A DNA stretch of 64,000 bases from contig NZ_CP025999.1 in assembly GCF_003086695.1 (NCBI RefSeq), forward strand, positions 3,672,344-3,736,343, written 5' to 3'. The translations under genes and the position numbers were made by a program. The notes under the pieces were generated by a model, which did no database searches, was not told where the DNA came from, and saw nothing but the letters and a program-made list of their open reading frames with translations. This DNA comes from Stenotrophomonas sp. SAU14A_NAIMI4_8. GTDB lineage: Bacteria > Pseudomonadota > Gammaproteobacteria > Xanthomonadales > Xanthomonadaceae. Positions within the stretch are counted from its first letter, which is position 1. Each line of letters opens with the position of its first letter. Of this stretch, positions 55,953 to 64,000 are shown one piece after another.

Positions 55953-56504
55953 ATGACCACTCCGCCTTCCCCTGCACTACGCCTGCGCCGCTGGTTGCTT
56001 CGGGGCCTGCTGCTGCTGATCGCCCTCATCGCCGCACTCGCCGTGTGGAACAGCCCCTGGGCTGCCGCACCGAAGCTGCTGTGGTCGCTGTCGCGCATGC
56101 CGCCGGCGCAGCAGCTGCCGGTGCCCGTGGACGGCGTACGCCCCCGGCAGATTGCCGATACTTTCGGTGCCCCGCGCGGGCGCGACCGCACCCACGCCGG
56201 CATCGACATCTTCGCAAAGCGCGGCACGCCGGTGCGCAGCGTCACCACCGGGGTGATCGCCGATGTGCGCGACGGCGGCCTGGGCGGGCGCCAGGTCTGG
56301 GTGATCGGCCCGGCACGCGAGCGCTACTACTACGCCCACCTGGACAGCTGGGCCGAGGGTCTGGCGCGGGGCCAGATCGTGCAGGCCGGCGACCTGCTGG
56401 GCCAGGTGGGTGACAGCGGCAACGCCCAAGGCACCCCGCCGCACCTGCACTGGGGCATCTACGGCGCCGACGGCGCACGCGACCCGCTGCCGCTGCTGCG
56501 TTGA
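55953..56504 (+). CDS. Membrane-anchored M23 (LytM) peptidoglycan endopeptidase
   Basis: The 183-residue protein has one N-terminal membrane segment (about 14-31) and a LytM domain with HAGIDIFAKRGTPV (zinc ligands His81 and Asp85), His129 in YYAHLDSW and HLHWG (His164, His166). With the full set of ligands it should cut peptide cross-links in the periplasm. The ATG at 55953 follows GGTGG and a SMAG repeat; the longer frame only translates the repeat. Confidence 0.92.
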   Translation: MTTPPSPALRLRRWLLRGLLLLIALIAALAVWNSPWAAAPKLLWSLSRMPPAQQLPVPVDGVRPRQIADTFGAPRGRDRTHAGIDIFAKRGTPVRSVTTGVIADVRDGGLGGRQVWVIGPARERYYYAHLDSWAEGLARGQIVQAGDLLGQVGDSGNAQGTPPHLHWGIYGADGARDPLPLLR

Positions 56505-56524
56505 GCGCAGGACGCCGCGCCTTT

Positions 56525-56546
56525 GTAGAGTCGAGCTTGCTCGACT
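56525..56546 (+). repeat. SMAG repeat between M23 and lipoprotein genes
   Basis: A clean GTAGAGTCG-class unit lies 20 bp after the M23 stop codon. Confidence 0.88.
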
Positions 56547-56605
56547 GCGGTTGCCCGCACCACCTCGCGCGCCGCATCATCGCCACACTGCCAGGGAGAG
56601 CACCG

Positions 56606-57079
56606 ATGGGCCTGTTGCGCGCCGCACCGCTGTTGATCGCGATCCTCACCCTGGTGACCGGCTGCAGCACCCTGCGGGCTCACCGCGACCCGTGGTGCGG
56701 GCACCTGGCAGCCTTCGCCAACAGCGCGCAGGTGGAAACCGCACAGTCGATCGAGCTGGTCACCGACTGGGCTGAATGGAGCAAGTGGTGCGTAGACCAT
56801 GGCACCGAAGCGGGCCGGCAGTTCTGTCGCTGGCTGATCCCCAACACATCGACTGAATACGCCTCGGCCAACATCCGCCGCGCGCTGGCCTGCCTGGATC
56901 CCACCGCCCTGCACGCAGGCCGTTGGCGCAGCACGCCGGTGTACCTGACCGGCAAGGTGCGGGTGTACGGCGCCCCCATGATCGATGAAGACGTGATGGT
57001 CACCGTCGAGTATGCCGATGGCATCGAGGGACAGCGGCCGAGCATGAAGATCCAGGCCGAACGCGACCCGCCTTTGTAG
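56606..57079 (+). CDS. Small lipoprotein of unknown function
   Basis: The 157-residue protein has a lipoprotein signal with lipobox LVTGC (Cys20) and a Cys-containing mature part (several Cys between 31 and 105, consistent with disulfides). It ends KIQAERDPPL; no domain is recognised. GGGAG lies 7 nt before the ATG. The TAG stop (57077-57079) is part of a SMAG GTAG. Confidence 0.75.
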   Translation: MGLLRAAPLLIAILTLVTGCSTLRAHRDPWCGHLAAFANSAQVETAQSIELVTDWAEWSKWCVDHGTEAGRQFCRWLIPNTSTEYASANIRRALACLDPTALHAGRWRSTPVYLTGKVRVYGAPMIDEDVMVTVEYADGIEGQRPSMKIQAERDPPL

Positions 57080-57132
57080 CGTCGAGCTTGCTCGACTGAT
57101 CCCAAACGGCAGTCGAGCAAGCTCGACGCTAC
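57076..57132. repeat. Inverted SMAG pair after the lipoprotein gene
   Basis: Units 57076-57097 (GTAGCGTCG class) and 57111-57132 (inverted) face each other. The first provides the TAG stop of the lipoprotein gene. Confidence 0.92.
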
Positions 57133-57350
57133 CGCCGTCCGGGCCACGACCGGCCCATTTGTAAATAGAAACAATTCCCATTACGATATTTGCGTTTTCC
57201 GGGCGGCCAGGACGGTCGTCCACCATCACAATGCCCAGCCCCCGTCCTGCCAGCAGGACCGGGCCAGCGGCGTGAGAACCCCACCAGCCGCGGCGCCAGA
57301 CCATCCGGGAAGCCGGTCGGACGCACGCACGTGCCCGTCCAGGAACCCCC
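57133..57350. promoter_or_regulatory. Siderophore receptor upstream region with candidate Fur box
   Basis: The ~220 bp after the SMAG pair have an AT-rich island (57156-57195). AATAGAAACAATTCCCATT (57164-57182) matches 13 of 19 positions of an AATGAGAAT-type Fur site. It lies about 170 bp before the receptor start; the rest shows no gene. Confidence 0.55.
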
Positions 57351-59516
57351 ATGATCCGTTCAACCCCTGCCCTGCTGCCGCATCGCCTGTCCGCGGCGGT
57401 GCTTTCCGCCCTGTGCCTGGCCGCCGCCCCGGCCGCCTTCGCCCAGACCGCCGCTGCCGACCCCACCACCCTGGACAAGATCGTGGTGAAGGGCGAGCGC
57501 GCCGAAGGCTATTCCGTGCGCCGCACCTCGGCCGGTACCCGCTTCGACCTGGCACCGCGCGAGATTCCGCAGTCGGTCAGCATCATCAGCCACCAGCGCA
57601 TCGAAGATCAGAACCTGGATGACATCATCGACGTGCTGGCCAACACCACCGGTGTCAGCAGCACCCAGTCCGATACCGAGCGCACCGAGTTCTACGCGCG
57701 CGGCTTCTACATCGACAGCTACCAGTTCGACGGCCTGCCCACGCAGATGGTGCAGAACTGGAGCTACGGCGATTCCGGCCTGGATCTGGCCCTGTACGAC
57801 CGCGTGGAAGTGGTGCGCGGCGCCACCGGCCTGCTGACCGGTGCCGGCAACCCGTCGGCGTCGGTGAACCTGGTGCGCAAGCACGCCGACAGCGCCGAGC
57901 TGACCGGCAGCGTGTCGGTGAACGTGGGCAGCTGGGGCCGCACCCGCAGCACCGTGGACGTGACCACCCCGCTGAACAAGAGCGGTTCGGTGCGCGCCCG
58001 CGTGATCGGCAGCTACCTGGACACCGACGCACAGATGGACCGCTACAACCAGCACAAGACGCTGGGCTACGCCGTCATCGACGCCGACCTGACCCCGGAC
58101 ACCCAGCTGAGCGTGGGCTACGACTACCAGCAGAAGCGCGCCAACGGCGCCACCTGGGGTGGTTTCCCGATGCTGTTCTCCGATGGCACCAGCACCGGCT
58201 ACGACGAATCGTTCAACGCCAGCCCGAACTGGACCTACTGGGACACCACCAGCAAGCGTGCCTTCGCCACGTTGGAACACGCCTTCAACGATGACTGGAA
58301 AGTCCGCATCGGCGCGACCCATGACGAGACCAAGGCCGACGACAAGCTGTTCTACCCGGCCTACAACGATTGGGTCACCGGCGCTTCCTTCTTCGACAAG
58401 AACACCGGTGCCGGCATCTCGCCGTCGGCCGGCTTCTACAACACCGAACGCAAGGTCAATGCGGTGGACGGCTACTTCAGTGGCGCGTTCGAGCTGTTTG
58501 GCCTGAAGCACGAAGTGATGGGTGGCCTGAGCTACAACAAGCGCGAGTACGCCAACTACGGCGACTACCAGATCGGCGGTGCCGGTCTCGCCTGGGATCC
58601 CTTCTCCAGCTACCTGAACTGGAACGGCAACATCAGCGAACCGAACTGGAATCCGCTGGCGCTGGCCAGCGAAGGCACCATCACCCAGAAGGCCGCCTAT
58701 GCCGCTGCACGCCTGTCGCTGGCTGATCCGCTGAAGCTGATCGTGGGCGCGCGCTACACCGACTGGAAGAGCGAAGGCGAAGGCGCTGACCGTTCGCACA
58801 AGGTCACCACCCCGTATGCCGGCCTGGTGTTCGACATCAACGACACCTACTCCACCTATGCCTCGTACACCGAGATCTTCCAGCCGCAGATGCTGAAGGA
58901 CCGCAACGGCAGCTACCTGGACCCGGTGGACGGCAAGAGCTACGAAGTGGGCGTGAAGGGCGCCTGGTTCGACAACCGACTGAATGCTTCGGTGGCCGTG
59001 TTCCGCATCGAGCAGGACAACGTCGGCCAGTCCACCGGCGAGCCGGTCATCGGCGGCACCGGTGGTGAAACCGCCTACGTGGCCGCACGCGGCACCGTCA
59101 GCCGTGGCTTCGAGTTCGAACTGAACGGCGAACTGGCCCCGGGCTGGAATGCCACCTTCGGTGCCTCGCGATACGTGGCCAAGGACATCAACGACGCTGA
59201 CATCAACACCAACCTGCCGCAGACCGCGCTGAAGCTGTTCACCAGCTACACCCCGCAGTCGCTGCAGGAGCTGACCGTCGGCGGTGGTGCTAACTGGCAG
59301 AACCGCATCTACTACGCCGTGCCGGCCTACGGTCGCATCGAACAGAGCGGCTACGCCCTGGTCAGCGCGTTCGTGCGTTACCGCCTGTCGCCGGAATGGA
59401 GCGTGCAGGCCAACCTGAACAACCTGCTGGACAAGAAGTACTTCTCGCAGATCAACGGCTACGGTGCCTACGGCGACGGCCGCAACGGCTCGATCACCTT
59501 CACCTGGTCGTTCTGA
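57351..59516 (+). CDS. TonB-dependent siderophore receptor (FhuE/FpvA-like)
   Basis: The 721-residue outer-membrane receptor has a signal peptide ending AFAQT (about 32), a TonB-box-like region (LDKIVV), a plug domain (about 60-170) with IPQSVSIIS and the VEVVRGATGLLTGAGNPSASVNLVRK signature, and a 22-strand barrel ending in SITFTWSF. The plug and final NGYGAYGDGRNG strand resemble ferric hydroxamate receptors such as FhuE. A candidate Fur box upstream supports iron regulation. It is a single gene, and no siderophore synthesis genes adjoin. Confidence 0.95.
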   Translation: MIRSTPALLPHRLSAAVLSALCLAAAPAAFAQTAAADPTTLDKIVVKGERAEGYSVRRTSAGTRFDLAPREIPQSVSIISHQRIEDQNLDDIIDVLANTTGVSSTQSDTERTEFYARGFYIDSYQFDGLPTQMVQNWSYGDSGLDLALYDRVEVVRGATGLLTGAGNPSASVNLVRKHADSAELTGSVSVNVGSWGRTRSTVDVTTPLNKSGSVRARVIGSYLDTDAQMDRYNQHKTLGYAVIDADLTPDTQLSVGYDYQQKRANGATWGGFPMLFSDGTSTGYDESFNASPNWTYWDTTSKRAFATLEHAFNDDWKVRIGATHDETKADDKLFYPAYNDWVTGASFFDKNTGAGISPSAGFYNTERKVNAVDGYFSGAFELFGLKHEVMGGLSYNKREYANYGDYQIGGAGLAWDPFSSYLNWNGNISEPNWNPLALASEGTITQKAAYAAARLSLADPLKLIVGARYTDWKSEGEGADRSHKVTTPYAGLVFDINDTYSTYASYTEIFQPQMLKDRNGSYLDPVDGKSYEVGVKGAWFDNRLNASVAVFRIEQDNVGQSTGEPVIGGTGGETAYVAARGTVSRGFEFELNGELAPGWNATFGASRYVAKDINDADINTNLPQTALKLFTSYTPQSLQELTVGGGANWQNRIYYAVPAYGRIEQSGYALVSAFVRYRLSPEWSVQANLNNLLDKKYFSQINGYGAYGDGRNGSITFTWSF

Positions 59517-59950
59517 TGCAGACGCGGCGCCGGGGCAACCCGGCGCCGCCATTGCGTAGCGTCGAGCCATGCTCCACCGCCCTGCTCTTGTAGAGTCGAG
59601 CTTGCTCGACTGCCCTGCTCTCGTAGAGTCGAGCTTGCTCGACTGCCTTGCTCTTGTAGAGTCGAGCTTGCTCGACTGCTCTGCTCTTGTAGAGTCGAGC
59701 TTGCTCGACTGAACCGCGAAAAGCAGTCGAGCAAGCTCGACTCTACCAAAGCGCAGCAAGCACCTCCGCGCAGTCGGTCCCAGCACAGCAAGCACCCCGC
59801 CCGGTCGGTCCAAAGCGCAGCAAGCCCCCCACGCGGTCGGTCACAGCACAGCAAGCACCCCGCCCGTGCGGTCCACAGCACAGCAAGCCCCCACCCGATC
59901 CCAGCGCCACAAGCACCGCGCCGGGATGATCCCGGCGCGGTGCCCTCCCA
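59517..59950. repeat. 434-bp repeat array between two convergent receptor genes
   Basis: Four direct SMAG units start at 59590, 59623, 59656 and 59689, exactly 33 bp apart, with one inverted unit at 59725-59746. A second array follows (59750-59912): degenerate ~32-bp repeats containing CAGCAAGC (59754, 59786, 59818, 59849, 59881) and CGGTCGGTC. The region ends with a 15-bp perfect stem. No gene is visible. Confidence 0.88.
59913..59943. terminator. Long perfect hairpin between convergent receptor genes
   Basis: GCACCGCGCCGGGAT and its exact complement flank a single G. There is no T-run, so it is a likely bidirectional transcript end or blocker rather than a classic intrinsic terminator. Confidence 0.65.
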
Positions 59951-62809
59951 TCAGAACCGCAGATCCGCGCGCAGGTACCAGTAGCGCCCACGCGGAATGT
60001 CATACGTCGAGGCGTCGTAGCCGTTCAACGAGCACGACAGGCAGATCGGCGGATCCTTGTCGAACACGTTGTTCAGGCCAGCGGTCAACTGCAGCCCCTT
60101 CATCCATTCAATCCGGTAGCCCACCTGCGCATCGTGGAAGGTGGTGGCCGCCAGCGTGTTGGTGCCCGCTGCCTGGTCGCTGCACACCGCGAATGCCACC
60201 GCATCGCCACAGTCTTCGGTCAGCTCGGAAATGTGGCGCATCGTCCAGTTCGCGCTCCAGTTGCCCAGCGTCCAGCCCAGCGACAGATTGCTGGTCCATT
60301 CGGGAATGGAGCTGTCAGCCACTTCGATGCCCGGCCCCTGCGGCTGCTTCTGCCCGGCCGCGCCGGTAGCCTCGTAACGGCCCACGAAGGTGTTCTGCCA
60401 GCCGATCTTGAACTGGCCGGCCGCGCTCTGCGGCAGCGTCCAGTGCAGGTCCACATCCCAGCCATCGGTCTTGATCGAGCCCAAGTTGGTCAGGCGGTTG
60501 TTGAAGCCGTTGATGCCGCCGGTGCTGGCGCGGGTGATGCCATCGCAGTACAGCGGGTCCAGCGTATCCACGCACAGGTCCAGCTGGGTCTGCGCGTTGA
60601 TGGCCTGGATCGCACCGTCGATGGTGTGCCGGTAGAAGGTCACGTCCACGTCGAAGCGCTCGGACCAGCTGGTGTTGTTACCGAACCACGGGCTCCACAC
60701 GAAGCCGGCACTGAAGCTGCGTGAACGCTCCGGGTCCAGCTCGCGGTTGCCGCCGGTGGTTACCGAGATCTGCGAATTGGCCTGCTGGAAACCGGTTGGC
60801 ACACCCAGCGCAGCACAGTTGGCCGCACTGCCACGCGGTGCGGTGCCACCCAGACCGATCGAGCACGGGTCGAAGATCTGCAGGTCGGCACGCGCGGCCG
60901 AACCATACAGTTCACCGATCGAAGGTGCGCGGAAGCCTTCGGCATAGGTGGTGCGCAGCACGAAGTCGTTGGTCACCTGCCAGCGCAGGCCGTACTTGGG
61001 CGTGAACTCGCCACCAAAGGTGGAGTAATCCGAGTAGCGCCCGGCCACGCTCAGGTCCAGCTTGCCGCCATAGGACGGGGCGGCGAACAGCGGCACGTTC
61101 AATTCCAGGTACGCTTCATTCACATCGTACGAACCGGACGTCGGCTGCGACGGCACGCCGTTGTAATGGCCGATCACCGTCAGCGGATCCGGCTGGTACC
61201 AGCCTTCGTACTTGCGGTGTTCCAGGCCAGTGGCGAAAGACACCGCACCGGCCGGCAGGTTGAACAGTTCGCTGGACAGGTTGGCGGTGAACAGGGTCAG
61301 TTCGTTCTGGCTGCGGTCGCGCACCACCGGCTGGATCCACTGCAGCATGGCCGGGGTGATCGAGCCGGCGCCACCGAAGATATCCAGCGGCACGCAGCCC
61401 GGCGTGGCCGCGCAGATGGCCGGATCGCCCAGCGCCAGGTTGATGTTGTAGATGTTGTAGCTGCCGTAGTTGGTCTGGGTGGCCTTGTTCTTGCTGTACA
61501 TGCCGTTCACGTCCCAGTACCACTGGCGGTCGGCCGCCTGGAAATTACCCTCCAGGCCGGTGGCGAAGTACTGCGTATCCACCTTCTGCTCGAACACGCG
61601 CGCGCCGCCTTCCAGCGGGCGCCGGCCGATCATGATCAGGTTGTCCGACGAATCCAGGGTGAAGCCGAACGGGTTGTAGGGGTTCAGCGCGGAAATGACG
61701 ATGTTGTCGGCCAGCGGATTACCGGTGCCGGCTTCGGGGCCGAAGAACAGCGGCTCCGGTGCGGCCTGGTTGGTCGATTCGCGGCGGTTGCCCAGTGCCT
61801 TCACGTACCACTGCACGTTGTCGCTGAAGTCGAAACGGAACTGACCAAAGATGCCTTTGCGCTCCGACGGCGTCAGCACCATGTTGTATTCGGCGAAGTT
61901 GAAGCGATCGGCCGTGCCGAAGCAGTGGTAGCCATCGGTGCGGTCGCAGCCATCGCCGCCGTTGTAGGTGGGCCGCGCGCCGGCGTTCGGGGTCAGGTCG
62001 TGGGTGGTGCCGGTGTTGGGGTCGGTGAAGATGAAGCGGCCATCGGGCGTGGCCGAACTGCCCAGCGCCAGGCCGGTGCCCGGTACCGGGAAGCGCGACT
62101 GCTCGCGGTCACGCGCATACACCGCGTCCTGCTTGGTCCAGCTGCCGCCCACGAACAGGCTGTAGCGGTCACCGCGCGTACCCCAGGCCAGGTCCACGCC
62201 CTTCTGCGTGCCATCGCCCTTGCTGTACTCGCCGTAGTTCAAGGTTACCTGGCCACCATCGAAATCGCGACGGGTGATGATGTTGACCACACCGGCAATC
62301 GCATCGGAGCCGTACAGCGACGAGGCCCCGTCTTCCAGCACTTCGATGCGCTCAACAATCGCCAGCGGAATGGTGTTCAGATCGGTGGCCGCGCCCACGC
62401 CGGAAGCGGACGATTCATTCACCCAGCGGATGCCATCGACCAGCACCAGCACGCGCTTGGCGCCCAGGTGGCGCAGATCGACCTGCGCCGAACCGGCGCC
62501 CACACCGCTGCCGTCGGGCGGGAAGCCGAAGTTGCCGGAAGAATTGAACTTGGCGTTGAGCGCCGAACCGGAACCGGTCAGCTGCTGCAGCACCTCGCCG
62601 ATGGAGTTCAGCCCGGTGCGTTCGATCTCGGTGCGGGTCAGGGTCTGGATCGGCACCTGGCCTTCCACTTCGGCGCGCTTGATGCGCGTGCCGGTTACTT
62701 CAACGCGGTCCAGATCGGTGGTGGATTGGGCCGCGGCACTCATCGGTGCCAGAGCCGTCACGCACAGGGCGACGGCAACCGCCAAGGGGCGGTGATGCAG
62801 GTACTTCAT
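59951..62809 (-). CDS. TonB-dependent receptor (large, oligopeptide/carbohydrate-type)
   Basis: The 952-residue receptor has a signal peptide (AAAQS, about 28), a plug with [27 protein letters not shown] (split at 35-60), [27 protein letters not shown], and a barrel ending [12 protein letters not shown]. The [21 protein letters not shown] style and large size match receptors of Xanthomonadaceae that take up nutrients other than siderophores. Several Cys pairs occur in extracellular loops. I start at ATG 62809 (MKYLHHRPL), preceded by GGAGAGAGAG; the longer frame crosses the promoter. Confidence 0.94.
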   Translation of the reverse strand: MKYLHHRPLAVAVALCVTALAPMSAAAQSTTDLDRVEVTGTRIKRAEVEGQVPIQTLTRTEIERTGLNSIGEVLQQLTGSGSALNAKFNSSGNFGFPPDGSGVGAGSAQVDLRHLGAKRVLVLVDGIRWVNESSASGVGAATDLNTIPLAIVERIEVLEDGASSLYGSDAIAGVVNIITRRDFDGGQVTLNYGEYSKGDGTQKGVDLAWGTRGDRYSLFVGGSWTKQDAVYARDREQSRFPVPGTGLALGSSATPDGRFIFTDPNTGTTHDLTPNAGARPTYNGGDGCDRTDGYHCFGTADRFNFAEYNMVLTPSERKGIFGQFRFDFSDNVQWYVKALGNRRESTNQAAPEPLFFGPEAGTGNPLADNIVISALNPYNPFGFTLDSSDNLIMIGRRPLEGGARVFEQKVDTQYFATGLEGNFQAADRQWYWDVNGMYSKNKATQTNYGSYNIYNINLALGDPAICAATPGCVPLDIFGGAGSITPAMLQWIQPVVRDRSQNELTLFTANLSSELFNLPAGAVSFATGLEHRKYEGWYQPDPLTVIGHYNGVPSQPTSGSYDVNEAYLELNVPLFAAPSYGGKLDLSVAGRYSDYSTFGGEFTPKYGLRWQVTNDFVLRTTYAEGFRAPSIGELYGSAARADLQIFDPCSIGLGGTAPRGSAANCAALGVPTGFQQANSQISVTTGGNRELDPERSRSFSAGFVWSPWFGNNTSWSERFDVDVTFYRHTIDGAIQAINAQTQLDLCVDTLDPLYCDGITRASTGGINGFNNRLTNLGSIKTDGWDVDLHWTLPQSAAGQFKIGWQNTFVGRYEATGAAGQKQPQGPGIEVADSSIPEWTSNLSLGWTLGNWSANWTMRHISELTEDCGDAVAFAVCSDQAAGTNTLAATTFHDAQVGYRIEWMKGLQLTAGLNNVFDKDPPICLSCSLNGYDASTYDIPRGRYWYLRADLRF

Positions 62810-63068
62810 TCGCTCTCTCTCCAAAGGAATGTCGGGACAGTGACTGCCGCGCTCCCTCCTGCATGGCGGCAGCGTCTCCTTTGTAAACAACCTGTAAAAA
62901 TGACGACGTGATGAAGAACACTCTTTCACGCGCTTTTGACAAATGAACCAACCGTATCCGCAGCACTGGCGAACGATTAGGAATTGTTTGAAATTCAAGT
63001 GCCCGAGCAAACTTGCGTGCAGCTTCATCACAGACTGAGGCTTCCGACGCTGAACGCGAGGTCTCATC

Positions 63069-63459
63069 GTGAAAGCACTCAGTGCCGTGCTGCTGCCCGC
63101 AGCGCTCCTTGCAATTGCCCTGCTGTCATTGCCCACCAACGCCCGCGCGGGCGGGCTGGTCGAATGCAACAACTGTGCGTCCCCCCGGGATGCAGCGCTG
63201 CCATCGGGCGCTGGCCTGACGGTGGTCATGGACTTCGAGCGAGCACGACTTACTGCATTCAACGTCGAATACGATCGCGAGTTCAGAAAATGGCGGGCCC
63301 TTCCCACCCCGGTGCCCAATCAGATCCAGATGGCGTTCCTGCGCATCGTGGACGGCACTTCCACAACCCGGAATCAAGGGGCTGAGCGTGCAGCGTGGCG
63401 ACAGCAGCCGCATGTCCTGTAGCTGGGACGGCCGGACGGTCTACTGCCGCCAGTACTGA
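63069..63459 (+). pseudogene. Small exported protein gene, probable frameshift near its 3' end
   Basis: A GTG start (63069) with GAGG upstream opens a 117-residue frame: signal peptide ending ARA-GG (about 27), a CNNC pair, then a 60-residue domain. That frame stops at 63420-63422 with an atypical end (ERAAWRQQPHVL). In the +1 frame from about 63355 the sequence reads ALPQPGIKGLSVQRGDSSRM and then SCSWDGRTVYCRQY, stopping at 63457-63459. The second frame looks more protein-like and Cys-paired, so a 1-2 base indel near 63350-63375, or a sequencing error, is likely. Function unknown. Confidence 0.55.
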
Positions 63460-63466
63460 GCGCCAG

Positions 63467-63502
63467 ACCGGCGTTGAGGAAGCAGAACCCCTCAACGCCG
63501 GT
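63467..63502. terminator. Hairpin between convergent small gene and exbD
   Basis: ACCGGCGTTGAG and its complement CTCAACGCCGGT flank a 12-base loop. It serves both directions without a T-run. Confidence 0.6.
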
Positions 63503-63511
63503 CGTATCGTG

Positions 63512-63919
63512 TCAACGCACGAATGCGATCCGCTGCATGCCCGTGGCCTCGGCCGCGGCCAGGATGCGCGCCATGCCTTCATACTCGGCCGAAGGGTCGC
63601 TGCTGATGCGCAGCTCCGGCAGGTTGCCGGGGTGCTCGCCCGCCTGCGCACGCAGGCGCTGCTGCAGATCACCGATGGCCATCGGCTGCCCGTTCCAGCT
63701 CAACTGGCTGGCCGCATCCAGGCGCAGCTCGATGGGCGGCGGCGGGTCCGGTCGCTGTACCACCCGGTCGGTGGCCTGCGGCAGATCCACCGTGATCGGC
63801 CGCGCCACGATCGGTGCGGTCACGATGAAGATGATCAACAACACCAGCATCACATCCACCAGTGGCGTTACGTTGATCTCAGCCAGTGGTCCGCTTCGTC
63901 CTGCGCTACTGAATGCCAT
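63512..63919 (-). CDS. exbD: ExbD/TolR-type biopolymer transport protein
   Basis: The 135-residue protein has one N-terminal membrane helix (about 20-38) with Asp22 in the PLVDVMLVLL segment, the conserved proton-path residue of ExbD/TolR, and a periplasmic domain. With ExbB and TonB it energises TonB-dependent receptors such as the two nearby. Its ExbB partner, or another ExbD as in Xanthomonas tonB clusters, is probably upstream beyond the window edge. Confidence 0.92.
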   Translation of the reverse strand: MAFSSAGRSGPLAEINVTPLVDVMLVLLIIFIVTAPIVARPITVDLPQATDRVVQRPDPPPPIELRLDAASQLSWNGQPMAIGDLQQRLRAQAGEHPGNLPELRISSDPSAEYEGMARILAAAEATGMQRIAFVR

Positions 63920-64000
63920 GTGCCGCTCCCTGCAGCAGGGCCGCTTGCCCTGTGGCCGAACTTACGCCGCACATCGCCCACACTGCAGTGCTGCGCAGGT
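63920..64000 (-). other. Possible 3' end of a preceding transport gene
   Basis: On the minus strand a frame is open from the window edge to a TAG at 63906-63908, overlapping the exbD start. The deduced end (LRSTAVWAMC ... QGAAHGIQ) is too short and plain to identify. It may be an upstream exbB- or exbD-type gene, or simply non-coding. Confidence 0.25.

Noticed and set aside
55917..55953. Longer start for the M23 peptidase
   Set aside because: The extra residues (SSKLDST type) are merely translation of a SMAG repeat, a signature seen in many false extensions here.
59590..59912. Regularly spaced repeats resembling a CRISPR array
   Set aside because: The 22-bp units are SMAG palindromes separated by near-identical 11-bp spacers, not unique ones; no cas genes are present and the second array is degenerate.
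63906..64000. C-terminal end of an exbB gene at the window edge
   Set aside because: The open frame gives only about 31 ordinary residues; it cannot be assigned, so it is only listed as a low-confidence possibility.

Overview
The window is about 64 kb of high-GC chromosomal DNA from a gammaproteobacterium of the Xanthomonadaceae, most likely Stenotrophomonas (S. maltophilia complex). The strongest evidence is the abundance of SMAG repeats, small palindromes carrying GTAG at one end that are known from S. maltophilia; about 35 lie in or beside gene ends here. Gene content fits: TonB-dependent receptors with an ExbD, a Grx-rhodanese fusion, autotransporters, tandem DsbA-like lipoproteins and cytochrome c4. 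No rRNA, tRNA, CRISPR array, prophage or insertion sequence was seen.

Layout. 1-3.7 kb: tail of a methyltransferase, a membrane-anchored polysaccharide deacetylase, a three-domain monothiol glutaredoxin, a DUF924 protein and a short AMP nucleosidase. 3.8-7.2 kb: a subtilisin-type autotransporter protease. 7.4-12.2 kb: two tandem exported amidohydrolase-like proteins, a DsbA-fold isomerase, a DegV protein and a small conserved protein. 12.4-18.1 kb: a LysR regulator next to an MFS/HlyD/outer-membrane-factor export pump, and a divergent UspA gene. 18.4-36.6 kb: the dominant locus, an ECF sigma factor of the kinase-linked type, a transmembrane Ser/Thr kinase with a TPR-rich tail, and a 4880-residue glycine-rich autotransporter, all on the minus strand in that order. 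36.9-41.8 kb: a diguanylate cyclase, the glutathione-dependent formaldehyde detoxification operon (frmR, class III ADH, S-formylglutathione hydrolase) with a visible promoter and operator, and a LysR gene. 42-50 kb: Old Yellow Enzyme reductase, SMI1/KNR4 protein, VOC protein, LysR/alcohol dehydrogenase pair, glutamate-cysteine ligase, VIT transporter and AraC regulator. 50-57 kb: a 655-bp repeat-filled intergenic region, a metallo-beta-lactamase-fold enzyme, EngB, cytochrome c4, two DsbA-like lipoproteins, an endonuclease-type protein, an M23 peptidase and a small lipoprotein. 57-64 kb: a siderophore receptor, a repeat-array spacer, a large TonB-dependent receptor, a small probably frameshifted exported protein and ExbD.

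Most interesting points: (1) the sigma/kinase pair directly upstream of the giant autotransporter. The sigma factor has an uncharged Pro-Thr segment where canonical ECF sigmas are acidic, the arrangement known in sigmas activated by kinase phosphorylation, so a phospho-switch controlling a surface protein is a testable hypothesis. (2) Two inverted copies of an unnamed ~180-bp structured element between 50.07 and 50.61 kb whose stems have diverged by paired substitutions. (3) SMAG repeats that supply TAG stop codons to several genes and encode part of a signal peptide. (4) A second family of ~39-nt palindromes with changing but still complementary inner stems.
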